Of a stretch of DNA of 55,228 nt, positions 1 through 7,980 are shown piece after piece. The stretch's first letter is position 1, and every line of letters starts with the position of its first letter. Source of the stretch: Pseudonocardia lacus (lineage in GTDB: Bacteria > Actinomycetota > Actinomycetes > Mycobacteriales > Pseudonocardiaceae); the NCBI RefSeq assembly GCF_018531445.1, contig NZ_JAHDTH010000029.1:1-55228 (forward strand). The letters run 5' to 3'. The notes under the pieces were generated by a model. The model saw only the letters and a program-made list of their open reading frames with translations, searched no databases and had not been told where the DNA came from. The position numbers were made by a program, and so were the translations under genes.

Positions 1-132
1 ACCGGCGAGTCGCAACGCCGAAAGGCGCTACCGGGCTGGTTGCACGAGTACAACCATCACCGGCCCCACACCGCCATCGGACGGGTCCCGCCTATCACCA
101 GGTTGACCAACCTGTCCGGTCAGTACAGCTAG
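1..132 (+). mobile_element. 3' end of an IS481-family transposase (cut by window edge)
   Basis: The first 43 codons encode the C-terminal tail of a DDE transposase, with WLHEYNHHRPHTAIG followed by a PP-x-TRLTNLSGQYS ending. This WLxxYNxxRPHxALG block is the classic C-terminus of IS481-type integrase-core transposases. The rest of the element lies to the left of the window. The stop codon TAG (130-132) overlaps, on the other strand, the stop of the LuxR-type gene (129-131). IS481 ends usually finish in ACA on this strand, so the element may end at the ACA at 125-127; that boundary is inferred. No intact left end or target duplication can be seen here. Confidence 0.8.
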
Positions 133-3100
133 CGCTCGCTGATCCCCGCCCGGTGCGCGTAAGCCGCCGCCTGGGTGCGGTTGGCGCAGGCCGTCTTGCG
201 CAGGATCGCCCGCACGTGGTTCGCCACCGTGTTCCGGCTGATGTGCAGCCGCGCGCTGATCTCCTGGTTGGACAGCCCGGCCGACACCCAGCGCAGCACC
301 TCGGCCTCCCGCGCCGACAACCCACCGGGCAGGGCCTCCGCGGCGGGTGGCACCGCCGGGCGGCCCGTCCGGCGTCGCCACCCCATGCCGATGGAGTCGG
401 CGAGGTGTTCGGCGCGGCGCCGCAGGGCCGCCGCGGTGGAGTCGTCGCCGCGCCCGGCCAGCACCGCGGCGTGCTCGAACAGCACCTCGGCGGTCCACAG
501 CGGGGAGCCGCTGCGCTCGGCCAGGGCGAGGGCGGCCGCGAAGGCGCGGTCGGCGGCGGCGGGGCGGCCGCAGAGTTCGTTGACCGCGCCCAGCAGGCGG
601 TCGGCCGGGCCGAAGGACATGGTGAACGCCGCGGTCAGCGCGGTGCCGGTGTACCGCTCCAGCTCGCCGACCAGCCGGGCGGCGCACTCGCGGTCGCGGA
701 CGCTGACGCAGGTCTCGGCGAGGTAGGCCAGGCAGGCAGGCCACAGGGCGTCGCGCGGGACGGCGCCGAACCCATCGGTGGCGAGATCGGTGAGCAGCGC
801 GGCCGCCTCGTCGAGCAGGCCCAGCTCGGCCGACAGGGCGGCCAGGCCCGGCCGCCACACCGGCGGCTGCGCCGCCGCGCCGTCGAGCAGCCGCAGCACC
901 GGGGCGACCTCGGCGAGCCTGCCCTGCGCGCGCCGGATCGCGAACATCTGCACGCCGTGCACACCGGGGCCGAACGCGTCGAGCCCGTCGGCCGTCACGG
1001 CCACGCTGCGCGCCGCCAGCGCTTCCGCCCCGGCGAGGTCGCCCGCGGCCACGGCCAGCACGGCCTCGATGTCCAGCGACAGCGACTCGAAGACGGCGAA
1101 CCGGCCGCGCTCGTTCGTCGCCCGCAGCTGAGCGAGCGCCGCGGCGGCCGCGCCCAGCTCACCCAGCGCGATGTGGGCGCGGCAGCGACAGGCCGAGCCG
1201 TAGGCGGCGTTCCACAGGTCGCCGCGCGCGGCGGCCAGCGCCTCGAGCTCCTCGGCGGGGGCGATGACCCGACGGGGGTCGGCGTGCACCGAGGTGATCA
1301 CCGTCTGCAGGCCGACGAGCACGGCCTCGACGTCGCCGATCCGGCGCGCCCGCTCCAGGGCGACCTCGACGATGGCGCCGGCCTCGCCGCTGTTGCCGGA
1401 GTTGGCCAGCGCGCGCCCGAGCGCGGCCTGCAGCCGCACCCGCAGGGCCTCCGGGCCGTCCGCGGTGCGTTCGACCGCGGTGCGCAGCAGGTCGACGGCC
1501 GGTCCGCCGGGCAGGCCGGGGACCTGGGTGCCCTGCTCGAACTGCAGCGCCGCCTCGGCCGCCAGCACGGCGTCGCCCGTCGCGGTGGCCAGCGTGAACG
1601 CCTCCCGGCTGTGGGCGCGGCTCTCGGCGTAGGCGCCCGCGCGCAGCCGCACCACGGCCAGCTCCAGCAGCAGCTGGGCACGCCGCGACGGCGGTGGGCG
1701 CAGCGCCAGCACCGCCCGCAGGTGCGACACGGCCTCGTCGTAGGCCGCGGACCGGGTGGCCTGCGCGGCGGCGCGGTGCGCGTAGTGCACCGTCCGGTCG
1801 ATGGGCGCCAGCGGCGCGGCGCTCACCAGGTGCCGGGCGAGGTCGGCGAGCACCGGGCGCCGGTCGAGCGCGTGCACCTCCTCCAGCGCGTCGGCGACGG
1901 CCAGGTGCAGGCCGCGCCTCTCGATCGGCCCCGTCTGTGCCTCCACCGTGTCGCGGACGATGGCGTGGGTGAACCGGTAGCGCAGCGTCGGCCCTTCGAC
2001 GGGCTCCAGGAACCCCGCCGCGACCAGCTCACCCAGTGGGGCGTCGAGCCGCTGCGCCGGCGCGTCCAGCGCGCGGGCGACCACCTCCAGATCGACCCGC
2101 TGGCCGGCCACCGCGGCGACCTCCAGCGCGCGCCGCGCATCGGGGGTGAGCCGCAGCAGCCGCGCGGTGACGACCTCGCGGACGCCGTCCGGGACGACCC
2201 AGGCCCCGGCGGGGTCGTGCACCACCCACCGGGCGCCCACGGCGGCGACCGCGCCGGCGTCGACCAGGTGGCGCCACAGCTCACCGAGGTAGAAGGCGTT
2301 GCCGCCGCTGCCGGTGCGCAGCTCGCCGGCCAGCGCGCGCAGGTCGTCGTCGAGGGGGTGGCCGACCGCCTCGGCGACGAACCGCTCCACGGCGGTGCGG
2401 TCGAGCGCCTCCAGCCGCAGCCGGGTCACCCCGGCGTGGCGGCGCAGGTCGGCCAGGCCGGTGGCCAGCGACTCGGGCACCTCGTCGCCGGTGTCGCGGA
2501 AGGCGCCGATGACGAGCACCCCGCGCGGCAGCCCGGTGCGGACCAGGTGGCGCAGCAGCTCGACGGTCTGCGCGCCGGCCCAGTGCAGGTCGTCGAGCAC
2601 GATCAGGGTGGGCCAGCGGTCGGCGGCCAGCGCGAGGGCGCGGCCGAACGCCTCGTGCAGGCGCAGCCGCTCGGCGCGCGGGTCGGTGCGCGGCGGGCGG
2701 TGCGCGGGCGCAGGTGGTTCGACGCCGGTCACCAGCTGGGCGAGGGGCGCGAGCCCGGCGACCCGGGCCGGGTCGTCGCTCCACCCGGGCCGGGCGGCCA
2801 GCACCTGCTGCACGGCCTCGACCCACGGCTGGTACGGCAGGGCGAGGTCGCCGTCGCAGCTGCCCAGCAGCACCGCGGCCCCGTCCGCGTGCGCCCCGCG
2901 CGCGAACTCGGCGGCCAGGCGGGTCTTGCCCGCCCCCGCCTCTCCCCCGACGAGCACCACGCCACCGGCTCCCGCGCACGCCCGCCGCCAGGCGTCCGCC
3001 AGCACCGCCACCGCCGCGGACCGCCCCACGAACGCCGTCCCGACCGCGGTCGCGAGCACCTGCGGGAACACCGGCCCGGCAGCGCCGCGCCGGCTGACCT

Positions 3101-3464
3101 CCCAGCCGCCGCCCAGCTCGTCGAAGCGCAGGTCGGCGCGCGGGCCGACCAGCAGCCGCACCCGGTCGCAGACCAGCACCTGCCCGACGGCCGCGGCGTC
3201 GAGCAGGGCGTCGGCGGCGGCCGGGTCGACGGCGATCCCGACCCGCACCGGCACCCGGCGACCCACCAGCTCCACCGCCGCGAGCACCGCGGGCGCGGCC
3301 GCGTCGAACTCGGCGGTCACCGCAGCGGCGCCGGCGGCCAGCACCCGCCCGCCGTGTCGCCGGAGGGTCTGCGGGACGAGGGCGGGCACGACGGCGGGCA
3401 TGGCGGCGGCCGCGGCGTCGGGCGGGCCGGCGTCGATGCGCAGGATCGTCAGCGGGGTCGGCAC
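129..3464 (-). CDS. Large ATP-binding LuxR-family regulator (LAL type) with cyclase-like N-terminus
   Basis: This 1111-residue protein has the layout of LAL/MalT-type regulators. A Walker A motif GGEAGAGKT lies at residues 173-181 and Walker B LIVLDDLHW at 287-295, followed by a long helical, TPR-like middle. A LuxR helix-turn-helix occupies about 1049-1111 (LSAREAEVLRWVSAGLSNQE and on). Residues 35-125 resemble the last part of a class III adenylate/guanylate cyclase domain (RVGIAVD, then AAVGQVLVCDRVR), but the metal-binding aspartates are not seen, so it is probably a degenerate sensory domain. The GTG start at 3464 is preceded by AGAGGAG. The gene is read away from the acyl-CoA dehydrogenase locus and may regulate it. 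The ligand is unknown. Confidence 0.9.
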   Translation of the reverse strand: MPTPLTILRIDAGPPDAAAAAMPAVVPALVPQTLRRHGGRVLAAGAAAVTAEFDAAAPAVLAAVELVGRRVPVRVGIAVDPAAADALLDAAAVGQVLVCDRVRLLVGPRADLRFDELGGGWEVSRRGAAGPVFPQVLATAVGTAFVGRSAAVAVLADAWRRACAGAGGVVLVGGEAGAGKTRLAAEFARGAHADGAAVLLGSCDGDLALPYQPWVEAVQQVLAARPGWSDDPARVAGLAPLAQLVTGVEPPAPAHRPPRTDPRAERLRLHEAFGRALALAADRWPTLIVLDDLHWAGAQTVELLRHLVRTGLPRGVLVIGAFRDTGDEVPESLATGLADLRRHAGVTRLRLEALDRTAVERFVAEAVGHPLDDDLRALAGELRTGSGGNAFYLGELWRHLVDAGAVAAVGARWVVHDPAGAWVVPDGVREVVTARLLRLTPDARRALEVAAVAGQRVDLEVVARALDAPAQRLDAPLGELVAAGFLEPVEGPTLRYRFTHAIVRDTVEAQTGPIERRGLHLAVADALEEVHALDRRPVLADLARHLVSAAPLAPIDRTVHYAHRAAAQATRSAAYDEAVSHLRAVLALRPPPSRRAQLLLELAVVRLRAGAYAESRAHSREAFTLATATGDAVLAAEAALQFEQGTQVPGLPGGPAVDLLRTAVERTADGPEALRVRLQAALGRALANSGNSGEAGAIVEVALERARRIGDVEAVLVGLQTVITSVHADPRRVIAPAEELEALAAARGDLWNAAYGSACRCRAHIALGELGAAAAALAQLRATNERGRFAVFESLSLDIEAVLAVAAGDLAGAEALAARSVAVTADGLDAFGPGVHGVQMFAIRRAQGRLAEVAPVLRLLDGAAAQPPVWRPGLAALSAELGLLDEAAALLTDLATDGFGAVPRDALWPACLAYLAETCVSVRDRECAARLVGELERYTGTALTAAFTMSFGPADRLLGAVNELCGRPAAADRAFAAALALAERSGSPLWTAEVLFEHAAVLAGRGDDSTAAALRRRAEHLADSIGMGWRRRTGRPAVPPAAEALPGGLSAREAEVLRWVSAGLSNQEISARLHISRNTVANHVRAILRKTACANRTQAAAYAHRAGISER

Positions 3465-3611
3465 GACTCCTCTCCCCGGTAGTCAGATGTGACCATACGA
3501 GTGAGCGCAACGCCCCCCGCCCCGATACACCGGAACAGCGCGAACAGGTCATGACACGGCCGCCCGCCGTCCCTACCGTTGGCGGCGGCAACGGGGCGGG
3601 AGGAGACCGTC

Positions 3612-3872
3612 GTGGGGCTCTACCTCATCGAACGGCACTTCGCCGAGCAGCTCGATCCCGACGAGCTGGACGTCGAGGGCATCGCGCTCGTCAACGACGA
3701 GATCGGCGTGCGCTGGGTGTACTCCTTCCTGTCCGCCGACCGCAAGAAGTCCTACTGCCTCTACGAGGCGCCGAGCGCCGCGGCGATCCGCGAGGCGGCG
3801 GCCCGGTCCGGGATCCCGGCCGACGTCGTCGTGCCCGTCGAGCAGTACGTCCCGCCGGACGTCGCGCGGTGA
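3612..3872 (+). CDS. DUF4242 / SCO4226-like small nickel-binding protein
   Basis: This 86-residue protein begins VGLYLIERHF and carries the pattern WVYSFLSADRKKSYCLYEAP, typical of the ferredoxin-like DUF4242 family, in which Streptomyces SCO4226 binds nickel. The GTG at 3612 is preferred over a longer in-frame start at 3579 because GGGAGGAG sits at a proper distance upstream and the family fold begins there. It lies 54 nt before an acyl-CoA dehydrogenase on the same strand and is probably co-transcribed. The role in this organism is not known; the family assignment rests on motif pattern. Confidence 0.75.
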   Translation: MGLYLIERHFAEQLDPDELDVEGIALVNDEIGVRWVYSFLSADRKKSYCLYEAPSAAAIREAAARSGIPADVVVPVEQYVPPDVAR

Positions 3873-3926
3873 ACGCCGCACCATCCGCCCGGTCGCCACC
3901 GCGACCGGCCGATCTGGAGACCCGCC

Positions 3927-5120
3927 ATGACCACGACCGACCTCGGCGCGCGCAGCGCCGCCACCGTCCTACCCGACGACCTGCTCGCCCGCATCGACGA
4001 GCGCGCGCCCGCCTACGACCGCGACAACCGCTTCTTCGACGAGGACTTCGCCGAGCTGCGCGCCAGCGGCCTGCTCGACGTCGCCATGCCCGTCGAGTAC
4101 GGCGGCGCCGGCGCGAAGCTCGACGAGTACTCGCGCCTGGTGCGCCGCCTTGCCTACCGCGCGCCGGCCACCGCGCTCGCGCTCAACATGCACGTCTACT
4201 GGACCGGCGTCGCCGCCGAGCTGCTGCGTGCCGGCGACGACTCCTGCCGGCCGATCCTGGAACGCGTGCGGCAGGGCGAGATCCTCGCGGCCCTGCACGG
4301 GGAGCGCGGCAACGACATGCCGCTGCTGCTGTCGACCGCGTCGGCCAGGCGCGTCGACGGCGGCTGGTCGATCACCGGCCGCAAGATCTTCGGCAGCCTG
4401 GCCCCGGTCTGGACGCTGGGCGGGTTCCACGCGATGGACGCCTCCGACCCGGACAACCCGCAGATCGTGCACGGGTTCGTGGTCCGGGACGCGCCCGGGG
4501 TGGAGGTCGTGGACACCTGGGACACCCTGGGCATGCGCGCGACCCAGAGCCAGGACACGGTGCTCACCGACGCGTTCGCCCCCGACGAGCTCATCGTCAA
4601 GGTGTGCCCGGCCGGCTTCGCCGGGGCCGGGCCGTTCCACGTGAGCATCTTCGCGTGGGCGCTGCTCGGCTTCGCCTCGATCTACCTCGCGGCCGCGAAG
4701 CGGGCGTTCGACCTGGCGGTGGAGTCGGCGGGACGGCGCACGTCGATCGCGCTGAGCGGCTCGATGGCCCACCACCCGGGCGTCCAGCACCAGATCGCCG
4801 ACATGCGCATGGCCTACGACGCCGCGGAGGCGCTGCTGGAGCGCACCGTCGCCGACTGGACGGCGGGCGTCGAGCACCCGGACTGGCCGGTCCGGCTGGT
4901 CGGCACCCGGTTCACCGTGATCAACCACGCCTTCGACATCGTCGACCGCGCCCTCGACGTCAGCGGCGGCGGCGGCGCGTTCCGCCGCAGCCGCCTCGAG
5001 CAGCTCTTCCGCGACATCCGGATGGGCCGCTTCCACCCCGGCAACACGCTGCTCGCGCACGAGTTGATCGGCAAGCTCTGCCTGGGGATCGACCCGGACG
5101 CCACACCCCGCTGGGGCTGA
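3927..5120 (+). CDS. Acyl-CoA dehydrogenase family protein
   Basis: The 397-residue product has the usual three-part layout: a helical N-terminus, a beta middle domain (WSITGRKIFGSLAPVW, GMRATQSQDTVL) and a helical C-terminus ending near RDIRMGRFHPGNTLLAHELIGK. These are FAD-dependent acyl-CoA dehydrogenase features, and the length is normal. It would oxidise an acyl-CoA or act as a flavin monooxygenase-like relative. The canonical catalytic glutamate near the C-terminus is not obvious, so the substrate and exact chemistry are open. A GGAGACCCGCC stretch precedes the ATG. The upstream neighbour is a small DUF4242 protein and the downstream region is decayed DNA. Confidence 0.9.
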   Translation: MTTTDLGARSAATVLPDDLLARIDERAPAYDRDNRFFDEDFAELRASGLLDVAMPVEYGGAGAKLDEYSRLVRRLAYRAPATALALNMHVYWTGVAAELLRAGDDSCRPILERVRQGEILAALHGERGNDMPLLLSTASARRVDGGWSITGRKIFGSLAPVWTLGGFHAMDASDPDNPQIVHGFVVRDAPGVEVVDTWDTLGMRATQSQDTVLTDAFAPDELIVKVCPAGFAGAGPFHVSIFAWALLGFASIYLAAAKRAFDLAVESAGRRTSIALSGSMAHHPGVQHQIADMRMAYDAAEALLERTVADWTAGVEHPDWPVRLVGTRFTVINHAFDIVDRALDVSGGGGAFRRSRLEQLFRDIRMGRFHPGNTLLAHELIGKLCLGIDPDATPRWG

Positions 5121-5144
5121 GCGGGGCTCGTCCCGTCCCCGCGG

Positions 5145-5385
5145 TCAGGGGGCGCCGCTGTCGAGCACCACCTCGGCAAGCCGGGCCGGCCCGGGCACCG
5201 CGGCGCGGACCGCCCGGGCGTCGGCCGGGTCGAGTGCGTCGAGCGCCCGCTCGATCGACCGGGCCCAGGCCCGCTCCAGCAGCCCGCGGTGCTCCAGCGC
5301 TCGCGCTGGGGCGCAGCAGGCCGCGGCGGGTGAGCGCGCGAACCGTGGTGCTCACGTTGCTCGTCTGCAGCCGCAGGGCCCGGGC
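5145..5385 (-). pseudogene. Remnant of a MarR-family regulator (frameshifted, internally deleted)
   Basis: Read on the minus strand, one frame gives a recognition-helix segment LQTSNVSTTVRALTRRGLL, as in MarR winged-helix proteins. A different frame then gives a typical MarR C-terminal helix, LEHRGLLERAWARSIERALD followed by ALDPADARAV, ending at the TGA at 5145-5147. Between them the wing (normally containing an R-x-x-D-R-R-like patch) is missing and the frame changes. The N-terminal dimerisation helix is absent as well. This is a broken gene, abutting an MFS fragment at about 5385. Confidence 0.7.
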
Positions 5386-5590
5386 GACTGGTCGCCCGCG
5401 TGCCCGCGCGCACCCAACTGGTCGCCGGCATCTCGACGCTGGCCGTGCTCGCCGTGGCGTTCCTCGTGGTCGTCGGGCTGGGGGCGCCGCGCTGGCCGGT
5501 GCTGGTCGTGCTGTTCCTGGCCCTGTGCAGCCTCGGTTTCGTGCTGGGCAACGGGGCCGCCCTGGCCTCGGCCTCACCAGCTCTCCCCAG
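5386..5590 (+). pseudogene. Fragment of an MFS drug-efflux transporter (Bcr/CflA-like)
   Basis: Codons from about 5386 read RLVARVPARTQLVAGISTLA and continue with two hydrophobic segments separated by GAPRWPVL, then LGFVLGNGAALAS. This matches the central part of Bcr/CflA or EmrB-type transporters: two membrane helices and the conserved GFVxxNxxALA-like stretch. Both ends of the transporter are missing, and the reading frame runs into an inverted-repeat array. It is a remnant rather than a gene. MarR regulators and MFS pumps are often neighbours, so both fragments may come from one old efflux locus. Confidence 0.6.
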
Positions 5591-5662
5591 CTCTTCGCAG
5601 GGTCTCCGTGGTCTTCGCAGGGTCCACCGCACCTGCGAAGACCACGCCGCCCCTGCGAAGAC
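5591..5662. terminator. Nested inverted repeats, probable bidirectional terminator
   Basis: The motif TCTTCGCAGG occurs twice forward (near 5592 and 5612) and twice inverted (near 5632 and 5652). The inner pair forms a perfect 13-bp hairpin, TGGTCTTCGCAGG at 5609-5621 against 5632-5644, with a 10-nt loop; the outer copies can pair around it. It lies just downstream of the enolase-superfamily gene on the minus strand, where a terminator is expected. There is no U-tract, as is common in high-GC actinomycetes. Confidence 0.55.
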
Positions 5663-5690
5663 GACCCGAGCCGGGCGTGACGGGCCCGGG

Positions 5691-6854
5691 CTACTCGAAC
5701 ACCCCGTAGCCGGGCACCGCGTGCGCGCGGACCGCGTCCATGTCCAGTTCGACGCCGACCCCGGGACCGTCCGGCACCGTGATGTAGCCGTCCTTGACGA
5801 TCGAGCCGCTGCCGTCGGGCGCGACCACGTAGCTGTCCCACACCTCGCGCTCCTCCAGGGCGTGCCACTCCTGGACGTAGAAGTTCGGGATCGCGGCGCA
5901 CTGGTGCGAGGCCGCCATCGTGCCGAGCGGGGTGGAGACCAGGTGCGGCGCGAACGGTACGTAGTGCATCTCGGCCAGGTTGGCGATGCGCTTGGCCTCG
6001 GCCAGCCCGCCGCACTTGGGGATGTCGGGCTCGATGACGTCGACGGCCCCGGCCTCGAGCATGCGCTGGAAGCCCCAGCGCAGGTACTGGTTCTCCCCCG
6101 CGCAGATCGGCGTGCGCGTCTGCGACCGGACCCGCACCAGCGCGTCGACGTTCTCCGCCGGCAGCGGCTCCTCCAGCCACATCAGGTCGAAGTCCTCCAG
6201 CGCCCAGGCGATGCGGCAGGCGCTGGGCACGTCGTAGCGGGCGTGCAGGTCGATCGCCAGGTCGACGTTCGGCCCGATCGCCTCGCGGACGGCGGCCACG
6301 CGGTCGACCATGGTCTTGAGCTCGGCGCCGTTGACCGTGTGGTTGAAGGCGTCGAACTTGGCCGCGTGGTGCACGTCGTCGATGTCGAACTTGAGCGCGG
6401 TGAACCCGGCCTCCACCATCCGCTGGGCGCGGTCGACGCAGCCCGACACCGAGCCGGCCGGGTCGTCGCCGTCGCCGCAGTCGGCGTAGAGCCGGATGCG
6501 GTCGCGGTACTTGCCGCCCAGCATCCGGTAGATCGGCTGGCCGGCGGCCTTGCCGGCGACGTCCCACAGAGCCAGCTCGATCCCGCTCAGGGCGATGACG
6601 AACACGCCGGCCTGCGGGCCCGCGAAGACCTTGCGCCTGCGCAGCTTCTCCCAGACGCGCTCGACGTTGCGCGGGTCCTCGCCGATCAGCTCGTCGCGCA
6701 GGAACCCGATCATTCCGACGACCGCGCCCGCGCCCGCGTCCGGATTGGCCTCGCCGAAGCCGCTGAGGCCCTCGTCGGTGTCGATCCTGACGAGCGTCGC
6801 CTGGCCGTGGTACGCGACCACCGCGGTCTTCACATCGACGATCCGCACGTCCAC
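5691..6854 (-). CDS. Enolase-superfamily acid-sugar dehydratase (mandelate racemase/MLE family)
   Basis: This 387-residue protein has the N-terminal capping domain and barrel of the mandelate racemase subgroup. Visible catalytic and metal positions are K155-x-D157 (LKFDID), D202 and H204 (AIDLH), E228 (WLEEP), E254 (CAGENQY) and H304 (PHLVSTPLG). The set resembles gluconate/galactonate-type sugar-acid dehydratases, which remove water from a sugar acid to give a 2-keto-3-deoxy acid. The exact substrate cannot be assigned. It diverges from a GntR regulator with only 72 bp between, so that regulator very likely controls it, and a second family member sits at 11.4 kb. Confidence 0.88.
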   Translation of the reverse strand: MDVRIVDVKTAVVAYHGQATLVRIDTDEGLSGFGEANPDAGAGAVVGMIGFLRDELIGEDPRNVERVWEKLRRRKVFAGPQAGVFVIALSGIELALWDVAGKAAGQPIYRMLGGKYRDRIRLYADCGDGDDPAGSVSGCVDRAQRMVEAGFTALKFDIDDVHHAAKFDAFNHTVNGAELKTMVDRVAAVREAIGPNVDLAIDLHARYDVPSACRIAWALEDFDLMWLEEPLPAENVDALVRVRSQTRTPICAGENQYLRWGFQRMLEAGAVDVIEPDIPKCGGLAEAKRIANLAEMHYVPFAPHLVSTPLGTMAASHQCAAIPNFYVQEWHALEEREVWDSYVVAPDGSGSIVKDGYITVPDGPGVGVELDMDAVRAHAVPGYGVFE

Positions 6855-6905
6855 TCCTCCGTCGGCAGTGACCGCTCACCGAGTGGGGCTGGTCACGTTT
6901 GCCAA

Positions 6906-6918
6906 CTTGTCCGATAAG
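6906..6918. promoter_or_regulatory. Probable GntR (FadR-type) operator
   Basis: The sequence CTTGTCCGATAAG is an imperfect palindrome around 6912 with five of six arm positions paired. It resembles the TTGTCnGACAA-type sites of FadR-subfamily GntR regulators. It lies in the 72-bp divergent spacer, 9 bp before the GTG of the gntR gene and about 50 bp upstream of the dehydratase start, so bound repressor could block both. The site is inferred from symmetry and position. Confidence 0.5.
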
Positions 6919-6926
6919 CTGATGAG

Positions 6927-7664
6927 GTGCCCAGCAGACAAGCATCCGAGGGTGCTGTCAAGGTCCGGACGCTCCCGGTGCAGGTCGCCGCGCGGCTGAC
7001 CCGGCGGATCGTCGCCGGGGAGTTCCCCGACGGCCGCGCGCCGTCCGAGCTGGAGATCTGCCAGGAGTTCGGGGTGTCCCGGGTGGTGGCCCGGGAGACG
7101 ATCAAGATCCTCGCCTCGCTCGACATCGTCGACGTGGCGCAGGGCCGCCGCGTCGTCGTGCGCCCGCGCGACGAGTGGGACTACCTGAGCCCGCAACTGC
7201 TGGAGTGGCTGCCCGACGAGCTCGTCGAGGAACTCCTGCGCGAGCTGCACGGGATGCGGATGCTGCTCGAACCCGAGCTCGCGGCGATGGCGGCCGCCAG
7301 CGTCACCGACGAGGCGCTCGCCCGCATGCGGGAGTCGCTCGACCGGATGGCGCTGCTGCAGGACGACCCGGGCCTCTACCTCGAGGTCGACCAGGAGTTC
7401 CACATGGAGATCTGCCGGGCCGCGGACAACCGCATCCTCGACCGGATCATGCACTCGGCGCGCTGGCTGGGCACCGCGAGCCGGCGCATCACCAGCGCGG
7501 AGCCGGCCGGTCTCCGCCGGGCCACCGCCGACCACGCCCGCATCCACGCCGCGCTGCAGGCCCGCGACCCCGCCGCCGCCCGCGCGGCGATGCGGTTCCA
7601 CCTGCGCGACAACTACACCGCGTTGACCGGGCGGGAGCACCCCGAGGCACCCGCCCCGCAGTAG
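6927..7664 (+). CDS. GntR-family regulator, FadR/FCD subfamily
   Basis: This 245-residue protein has an N-terminal winged helix (LTRRIVAGEFPDGRAPSELE, then EFGVSRVVARETIKIL at about 40-62) and a helical FCD ligand domain with DQEFHMEICRAADN at about 150 and DHARIHAALQARDPAAARAA near the end. The D, H and H positions usual for metal and carboxylate binding in FCD domains are present. FCD regulators of sugar-acid pathways respond to intermediates such as keto-deoxy acids, which fits the flanking dehydratases and transporter. The GTG start at 6927 fits the family's N-terminus. Confidence 0.9.
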   Translation: MPSRQASEGAVKVRTLPVQVAARLTRRIVAGEFPDGRAPSELEICQEFGVSRVVARETIKILASLDIVDVAQGRRVVVRPRDEWDYLSPQLLEWLPDELVEELLRELHGMRMLLEPELAAMAAASVTDEALARMRESLDRMALLQDDPGLYLEVDQEFHMEICRAADNRILDRIMHSARWLGTASRRITSAEPAGLRRATADHARIHAALQARDPAAARAAMRFHLRDNYTALTGREHPEAPAPQ

Positions 7665-7980
7665 ACCGCACGGCGCAGCGAACCCGACGACGAGGACGGG
7701 CAAGGCATGGCACAGGCAAGGTCGAAATCGATATCGGCACCGGCCGCACCGCTCCCCGAACGCGGCCGTGCCCCACCCCCGGGTCGCGGCTGATCGATCC
7801 GAGTCCTCCCAGCACGTAGCGCACGAGGCGACGCTCTCTCCGGCAAGGGGGCCGCAGACCGTCGCCGCCCCGGTTCCCCGGCACCGGGTCCGTCCTCGTA
7901 CCACCGGAGGAGGCCATCGCCTCCCGGCCCCCGCTCAGAGACAGCACGCGCCCGCAGGGTCGGGTGCGGGAGGAGCGGTC
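7665..7980. other. Non-coding leader before the sugar transporter operon
   Basis: This 316-bp gap separates the GntR gene from the binding-protein gene. No coding sequence, tRNA or recognised riboswitch is visible. It contains CGAAATCGATATCG near 7722 (overlapping ATCGAT and CGATATCG palindromes), a possible operator, and ends in a ribosome site GGGAGGAG before the ATG at 7981. A transporter promoter is expected here, but clear -35/-10 elements cannot be placed. Confidence 0.4.

Noticed and set aside
153..3482. Long open frame opposite the LuxR-type gene
   Set aside because: Low-complexity Arg/Gly/Gln-rich translation without motifs; it is a GC-bias shadow of the regulator gene.
5386..5590. 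Small two-helix membrane protein with GTG start
   Set aside because: Sequence matches the middle of an MFS transporter and lacks natural ends.
7665..7980. Possible riboswitch before the binding-protein gene
   Set aside because: No conserved core (cobalamin, TPP, SAM, glycine) could be recognised.
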